From positions 496,001-560,000 of the forward strand of contig JACEVL010000048.1 of the NCBI GenBank assembly GCA_020284085.1: a stretch of DNA of 64,000 bases, written 5' to 3'. This stretch comes from Aporrectodea caliginosa (taxonomy: Eukaryota > Annelida > Clitellata > Crassiclitellata > Lumbricidae). Below are positions 59,068 to 64,000 of this stretch, piece after piece. Every line of letters begins with the position of its first letter. Within the stretch, counting starts at the first letter, position 1. Position numbers and translations under genes: made by a program. The notes beneath the pieces are model-generated. The model ran no database searches. It saw only the letters and a list, made by a program, of their open reading frames with translations, and was not told the origin of the DNA.

Positions 59068-60356
59068 GCCTACATCAGAGGTTCTTAACAGGTGTGTCGC
59101 GACACACTAGTGTGTCGCGAATCGACCGGCAGTGTGTCGCGTAAACATGGTGTGTCGTTGGTGTGTCGCGAAAAATTGGTGTGTCGCTAATTCTCACAGC
59201 ATACGTCAGTGGTTCTTACGTTAGCAGTTTAGCGGACGTAGGCTGTGAGAATTCGTAGCACTCTCTTTATATATTTATTTTATCGAAATCTGTGGCGGCC
59301 ATGATGTGTTTACCTTATAGGCCTACACAGTATAATACTGTTACACTGTAGTCTGCAGTATACAAGTTTCCGACCACGCCGATTAAAACTTTTACCATTA
59401 CCATACATTCGAAAAGGCCAAATTAATCATAAAGAAAACTTTTACCATTACCATACATTCGAAAAGGCCAAATTTATCATAAAGAAAACTTTTACCATTA
59501 CCATACATTCGAAAAGGCCAAATTTATCATAAAGAAAACTTTTGCCATTACCATACATTCGAAAAGGCCAAATTAATCATAAAGAAAACTTTTACCATTA
59601 CCATACATTCGAAAAGGCCAAATTTATCATAAAGAAAACTTTTACCATTACCATACATTCGAAAAGGCCAAATTTATCATAAAGAAAACTTTTACCATTA
59701 CCATACATTCGAAAAGGCCAAATTTATCATAAAGAAAACTTTTGCCATTACCATACATTCGAAAAGGCCAAATTAATCATAAAGAAAACTTTTACCATTA
59801 CCATACATTCGAAAAGGCCAAATTTATCATAAAGAAAACTTTTGCCATTACCATACATTCGAAAAGGCCAAATTTATCATAAAGAAACGAAAATTTAGCG
59901 AATCTAAAACTGATAACGCAGAATCAGATTTTGGTAGCAATAAACAGGAACAAACTGGTCGGAGGTGCCTCCTCAGCCTGTTTACAAATTGCACTTAAAC
60001 TGGATCCTCGTTTTAATATGATCCAAAGAAATACCCAGGGGCAAAAATCCCATTAACTGTTAGGCATAATAAAACTCAAGTTAACGTTGAGTCGTAGAAA
60101 TGACGTAGCCTAATATCATAGAATTAAATCAGTAGAAATTAGAATTTTAGAATCATTAGAAACTAGAAGCATTCAATGTCAACATTTTATTCATTAAAAA
60201 TGTTAATAATTTAAAATTTTCAATAAATAAATTTAACTTTAACATTTGTTATTTTAATGAAGATCATATATTATTATTGCATGGTGTGTCGCCAAATTTA
60301 TTTGCAAGTTTAGGTGTTTCGTGAGCAAAAAAAGGTTAAGAACCTCTGGCCTACAT
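59068..60356. mobile_element. hAT (Charlie-like ends) carrying a 50-bp minisatellite
   Basis: Ends CAGAGGTTCTTAAC at 59076 and 60348 in inverted order; 8-bp duplication GCCTACAT at 59068-59075 and 60349-60356. Near the left end GTGTGTCGC recurs about six times. The interior holds ten 50-bp repeats (59385-59884). KRKFSESKTDNAESDFGS after the array may be a transposase N-terminal remnant. Confidence 0.9.
59385..59884. repeat. ten-copy 50-bp tandem repeat
   Basis: The unit starts AAAACTTTTACCATTACC and ends ATCATAAAG. All copies are 50 bp and differ almost only at two sites (ACC/GCC and AATTAATC/AATTTATC). Confidence 0.97.
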
Positions 60357-60469
60357 GACATTGTGGAAAGGAGTGTTTTTCAGTTTTGAGTGAAGGACGT
60401 GTAGGCCTACAGAAGTGGCACCTGTGTGCAGTGGCCCACGACTTTCACTAGTTGCAATTGGTGACCAGT

Positions 60470-60645
60470 TATGCATGTGTGTATGTATGAGCACTTGTCA
60501 TAGCGCCCCTTCAAGATTTATACTCAGAGGAGCTCCTGACTACAGCGCGGACACTGAATCGGGGTTTCACGCCGAAGCGCATGAGCAATTGCGAGTGAAG
60601 GACTTGCCCAGGGTCCCTACGCGACGGCTTGAGGTGGATATGGGT
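60470..60645 (-). repeat. SINE copy cut by the minisatellite region
   Basis: It matches the SINE at 34519 (CACGCCGAAGCGCATGAGCA, TTGCGAGTGAAGGACTTGC) but lacks the tRNA head, ending near 60645 just before the minisatellite flank. Confidence 0.65.
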
Positions 60646-60769
60646 CATATTTGGGCCCAAAGAACGTGGCTAAGAGGCTGTCAGAGAGCGGCAGAGGGGA
60701 GGGGTTTAGGATAGTGGTAACGGACCCGGGATCGCTTCCAGGTACCCTCCCTAAAGTCGACTCAGTCAA

Positions 60770-63700
60770 AACTGAAGGTGCTTTGAATGCCGAGAAAACT
60801 GAAGGCGCTTTGAATGCCGAGGCCGAGAAAACTGAGGGCGTTAAAATTTTGAATGCCGAACTCGAGAAAACGGAAGGCGCTTTGAATGCCGAGGTCGAGA
60901 AAACTAAAGGCGCTTTGAATGCCGAGGTCGAGAAAACTAAAGGCGCTTTGAATGCCGAGGTCGCGAAAATTGAAGGCGCTAAAATTTTGAATGCCGAGGT
61001 CGAGAAAACTGAAGGCGCTTTGAATGCCGAGGTCGAGAAAACTAAAGGCGCTTTGAATGCCGAGGTCGAGAAAACTGAAGGCGCTAAAATTTTGTATGCC
61101 GAGGCCGAGAAAACTGAAGGCGCTAAAATTTGGTATGCCGAGGTCGAGAAAACTAAAGGCGCTTTGAATGCCGAGGTCGAGAAAATTGAAGGCGCTAAAA
61201 TTTTGAATGCCGAGGCCGAGAAAACTGAAGGCGCTAAAATTTGGTATGCCGAGGTCGAGAACACTGAAGGCGGTTTGTATGCCGAGGTCGAGAAAACTGA
61301 AGGCGCTTTGAATGCCGAGGCCGAGAAAACTGAAGGCGCTAAAATTTGGTATGCCGAGGTCGAGAAAACTGAAGGCGCTAAAATTTGGTATGCCGAGGTC
61401 GAGAAAACTAAAGGCGCTAAAATTTGGTATGCCGAGGCCGAGAAAACCGAAGGCGCTAAAATTTGGTATGCCGAGGTCGAGAAAACTGAAGGCGCTAAAA
61501 TTTTGAATGCCGAGGTCGAGAAAACTAAAGGCGCTTTGAATGCCGAGGTCGAGAAAATTGAAGGCGCTAAAATTTTGAATGCCGAGGTCGAGAAAACTGA
61601 AGGCGCTAAAATTTGGTATGCCGAGGTCGAGAAAACTGAAGGCGCTTTGAATGCCGAGGCCGAGAAAACTGAAGGCGCTTTGAATGCCGAGGTCGAGAAA
61701 ACTGAAGGCGCTTTGAATGCCGAGGCCGAGAAAACTGAAGGCGCTCTGAATGCCGAGGTCGAGAAAACTGAAGGCGCTCTGAATGCCGAGGCCGAGAAAA
61801 CTAAAGGCGCTAAAATTTGGTATGCCGAGGTCGAGAAAACTGAAGGCGCTTTGAATGCCGAGGCCGAGAAAACTGAAGGCGCTTTGAATGCCGAGGTCGA
61901 GAAAACTGAAGGCGCTTTGAATGCCGAGGCCGAGAAAACTGAAGGCGCTCTGAATGCCGAGGTCGAGAAAACTGAAGGCGCTAAAATTTGGTATGCCGAG
62001 GCCGAGAAAACTGAAGGCGCTAAAATTTGGTATGCCGAGGTCGAGAAAACTGAAGGCGCTAAAATTTTGAATGCCGAGGTCGAGAAAACTGAAGGCGCTA
62101 AAATTTGGTATGCCGAGGTCGAGAAAACTGAAGGCGCTTTGAATGCCGAGGCCGAGAAAACTGAAGGCGCTTTGAATGCCGAGGTCGAGAAAACTGAAGG
62201 CGCTTTGAATGCCGAGGCCGAGAAAACTGAAGGCGCTCTGAATGCCGAGGTCGAGAAAACTGAAGGCGCTTTGAATGCCGAGGCCGAGAAAACTGAAGGC
62301 GCTAAAATTTTGTATGCCGAGGTCGAGAAAACTGAAGGCGCTTTGAATGCCGAGGCCGAGAAAACTGAAGGCGCTTTGAATGCCGAGGTCGAGAAAACTG
62401 AAGGCGCTTTGAATGCCGAGGCCGAGAAAACTGAAGCCGCTCTGAATGCCGAGGTCGAGAAAACTGAAGGCGCTTTGTATGCCGAGGCCGAGAAAACTGA
62501 AGGCGCTAAAATTTTGTATGCCGAGGTCGAGAAAACTGAAGGCGCTTTGTATGCCGAGGCCGAGAAAACTGAAGGCGCTAAAATTTTGAATGCCGAGGCC
62601 GAGAAAACTGAAGGCGCTTTGAATGCCGAGGCCGAGAAAACTGAAGGCGCTAAAATTTTGTATGCCGAGGTCGAGAAAACTGAAGGCGCTAAAATTTTGT
62701 ATGCCGAGGTCGAGAAAACTGAAGGCGCTTTGAATGCCGAGGTCGAGAAAACTGAAGGCGCTAAAATTTGGTATGCCGAGATCGAGAAAACTGAAGGCGC
62801 TTTGAATGCCGAGGTCGAGAAAACTAAAGGCGCTTTGAATGCCGAGGTCGAGAAAACTGAAGGCGCTAAAATTTTGTATGCCGAGGCCGAGAAAACTGAA
62901 GGCGCTAAAATTTGGTATGCCGAGGTCGAGAAAACTGAAGGCGCTAAAATTTGGTATGCCGAGGTCGAGAAAACTGAAGGCGCTAAAATTTTGAATGCCG
63001 AGGCCGAGAAAACTGAAGGCGCTAAAATTTTGAATGCCGAGGCCGAGAAAACTGAAGGCGCTTTGTATGCCGAGGCCGAGAAAACTGAAGGCGCTTTGAA
63101 TGCCGAGGTCGAGAAAACTGAAGGCGCTTTGAATGCCGAGGCCGAGAAAACTGAAGGCGCTTTGAATGCCGAGGTCGAGAAAACTGAAGGCGCTTTGAAT
63201 GCCGAGGCCGAGAAAACTGAAGGCGCTAAAATTTTGAATGCCGAGGCCGAGAAAACTGAAGGCGCTTTGAATGCCGAGGTCGAGAAAACTGAAGGCGCTT
63301 TGAATGCCGAGGCCGAGAAAACTGAAGGCGCTTTGTATGCCGAGGCCGAGAAAACTGAAGGCGCTAAAATTTTGTATGCCGAGGTCGAGAAAACTGAAGG
63401 CGCTAAAATTTTGAATGCCGAGGTCGAGAAAACTGAAGGCGCTTTGAATGCCGAGGCCGAGAAAACTGAAGGCGCTAAAATTTGAATGCCGAGGTCGAGA
63501 AAACTGAAGGCGCTAAAATTTTGTATGCCGAGGTCGAGAAAACTGAAGGCGCTTTGAATGCCGAGGTCGAGAAAACTGAAGGCGCTTTGAATGCCGAGGC
63601 CGAGAAAACTGAAGGCGCTTTGTATGCCGAGTTCGAGAAAACTGAAGGCGCTAAAATTTGTATGCCGAGGTCGAGAAAACTGAAGGCGCTTTGAATGCCG

Positions 63701-64000
63701 AGGTCGAGAAAACTGAAGGCGCTTTGAATGCCGAGGCCGAGAAAACTGAAGGCGCTTTGAATGCCGAGGTCGAGAAAACTGAAGGCGCTAAAATTTTGAA
63801 TGCCGAGGCCGAGAAAACTGAAGGCGCTTTGAATGCCGAGGTCGAGAAAACTGAAGGCGCTTTGAATGCCGAGGCCGAGAAAACTGAAGGCGCTTTGAAT
63901 GCCGAGGTCGAGAAAACTGAAGGCGCTTTGAATGCCGAGGTCGAGAAAACTGAAGGCGCTTTGAATGCCGAGGCCGAGAAAACTGAAGGCGCTTTGAATG
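60770..64000. repeat. long minisatellite of 33- and 39-bp units, runs off the window
   Basis: Roughly 90 units of GCCGAGGTCGAGAAAACTGA-type sequence. Two lengths alternate: 33 bp, and 39 bp with an inserted AAAATT. Variable sites are GTC/GCC, GAATG/GTATG and TTTG/TTTGG. The + frame stays open from 60651 to 63485 (EKTEGALNAEVEKTEGAKIW); the minus frame 60617-61264 is also open, as expected for units divisible by three. A shortened unit at 63474-63490 breaks the + frame. No splice sites, start context or known domain support a gene; a repetitive coding exon cannot be fully excluded. Confidence 0.95.

Noticed and set aside
59385..59884. CRISPR-like regular repeat
   Set aside because: Units are directly adjacent with no spacers, and the context is a eukaryotic hAT element.
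60651..63485. 944-codon frame as a real gene
   Set aside because: Open only because the units are multiples of three; no splice sites or recognised domain, the opposite strand is also open, and a unit-length change breaks the frame at 63485. Kept as a finding, not as a CDS.

Overview
This is eukaryotic, metazoan DNA: spliced genes with GT/AG introns, long microsatellites, and dense transposable-element debris. The gene content (a synaptotagmin of the Syt4/11 type; an SH3/CARD/beta-propeller protein) and the transposons (a Ty3-like element with integrase upstream of reverse transcriptase, and foldback elements resembling the TU elements of sea urchins) suggest a marine invertebrate, perhaps an echinoderm or another non-vertebrate deuterostome. 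The phylum is inference only. The palindrome TAGGCCTA occurs about 25 times where about one is expected.

Layout. (1) 1-5859: repeats, possibly a small secreted-peptide gene on the minus strand, a candidate hAT element holding a ~100-bp tandem repeat, and a 600-bp TTA/TCA array. (2) 5860-18635: a synaptotagmin-4/11-like gene on + in three recognised exons (TM+linker+C2A; start of C2B; rest of C2B). Its large introns hold LINE remnants, a foldback element, a piggyBac-like MITE and simple repeats. (3) 18640-33100: a repeat desert without recognisable host genes, with a TA-flanked MITE, a second foldback, a hAT MITE, a 1.55-kb piggyBac-like giant foldback and many LINE 3' fragments. (4) 33215-39918: a + strand gene encoding SH3 (split), an F-box-like helical module, a CARD and a C-terminal NHL-like beta-propeller, with possible alternative last exons. 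It looks like an immune or death-fold signalling adaptor. (5) 40590-45290: a hAT nested in a hAT (both with perfect 8-bp target duplications), another hAT, and a GGAT array. (6) 45291-52005: an apparently intact, very young Gmr1-type LTR retrotransposon on the minus strand, flanked by the 5-bp duplication ACGCA, inserted in or beside a LINE whose C-terminal coding end and TGA tail follow. (7) 52560-60350: SINE and LINE ends, long TG, ATC, CTA and TGAA arrays, and a hAT carrying ten copies of a 50-bp repeat. (8) 60770-64000: a minisatellite of 33- and 39-bp units that runs off the window; it is open as one frame for 944 codons but is probably not a gene.

Only two host genes are well supported. 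Splice phases were checked by hand: the three synaptotagmin exons join to a 435-residue frame, and the adaptor exons join to open frames of 619, 442 or 232 residues depending on the last exon. Upstream initiating exons of both genes were not found. The rest is mainly a record of transposition: LINE and SINE tails next to trinucleotide arrays, and DNA transposons carrying tandem or inverted arrays inside their ends.
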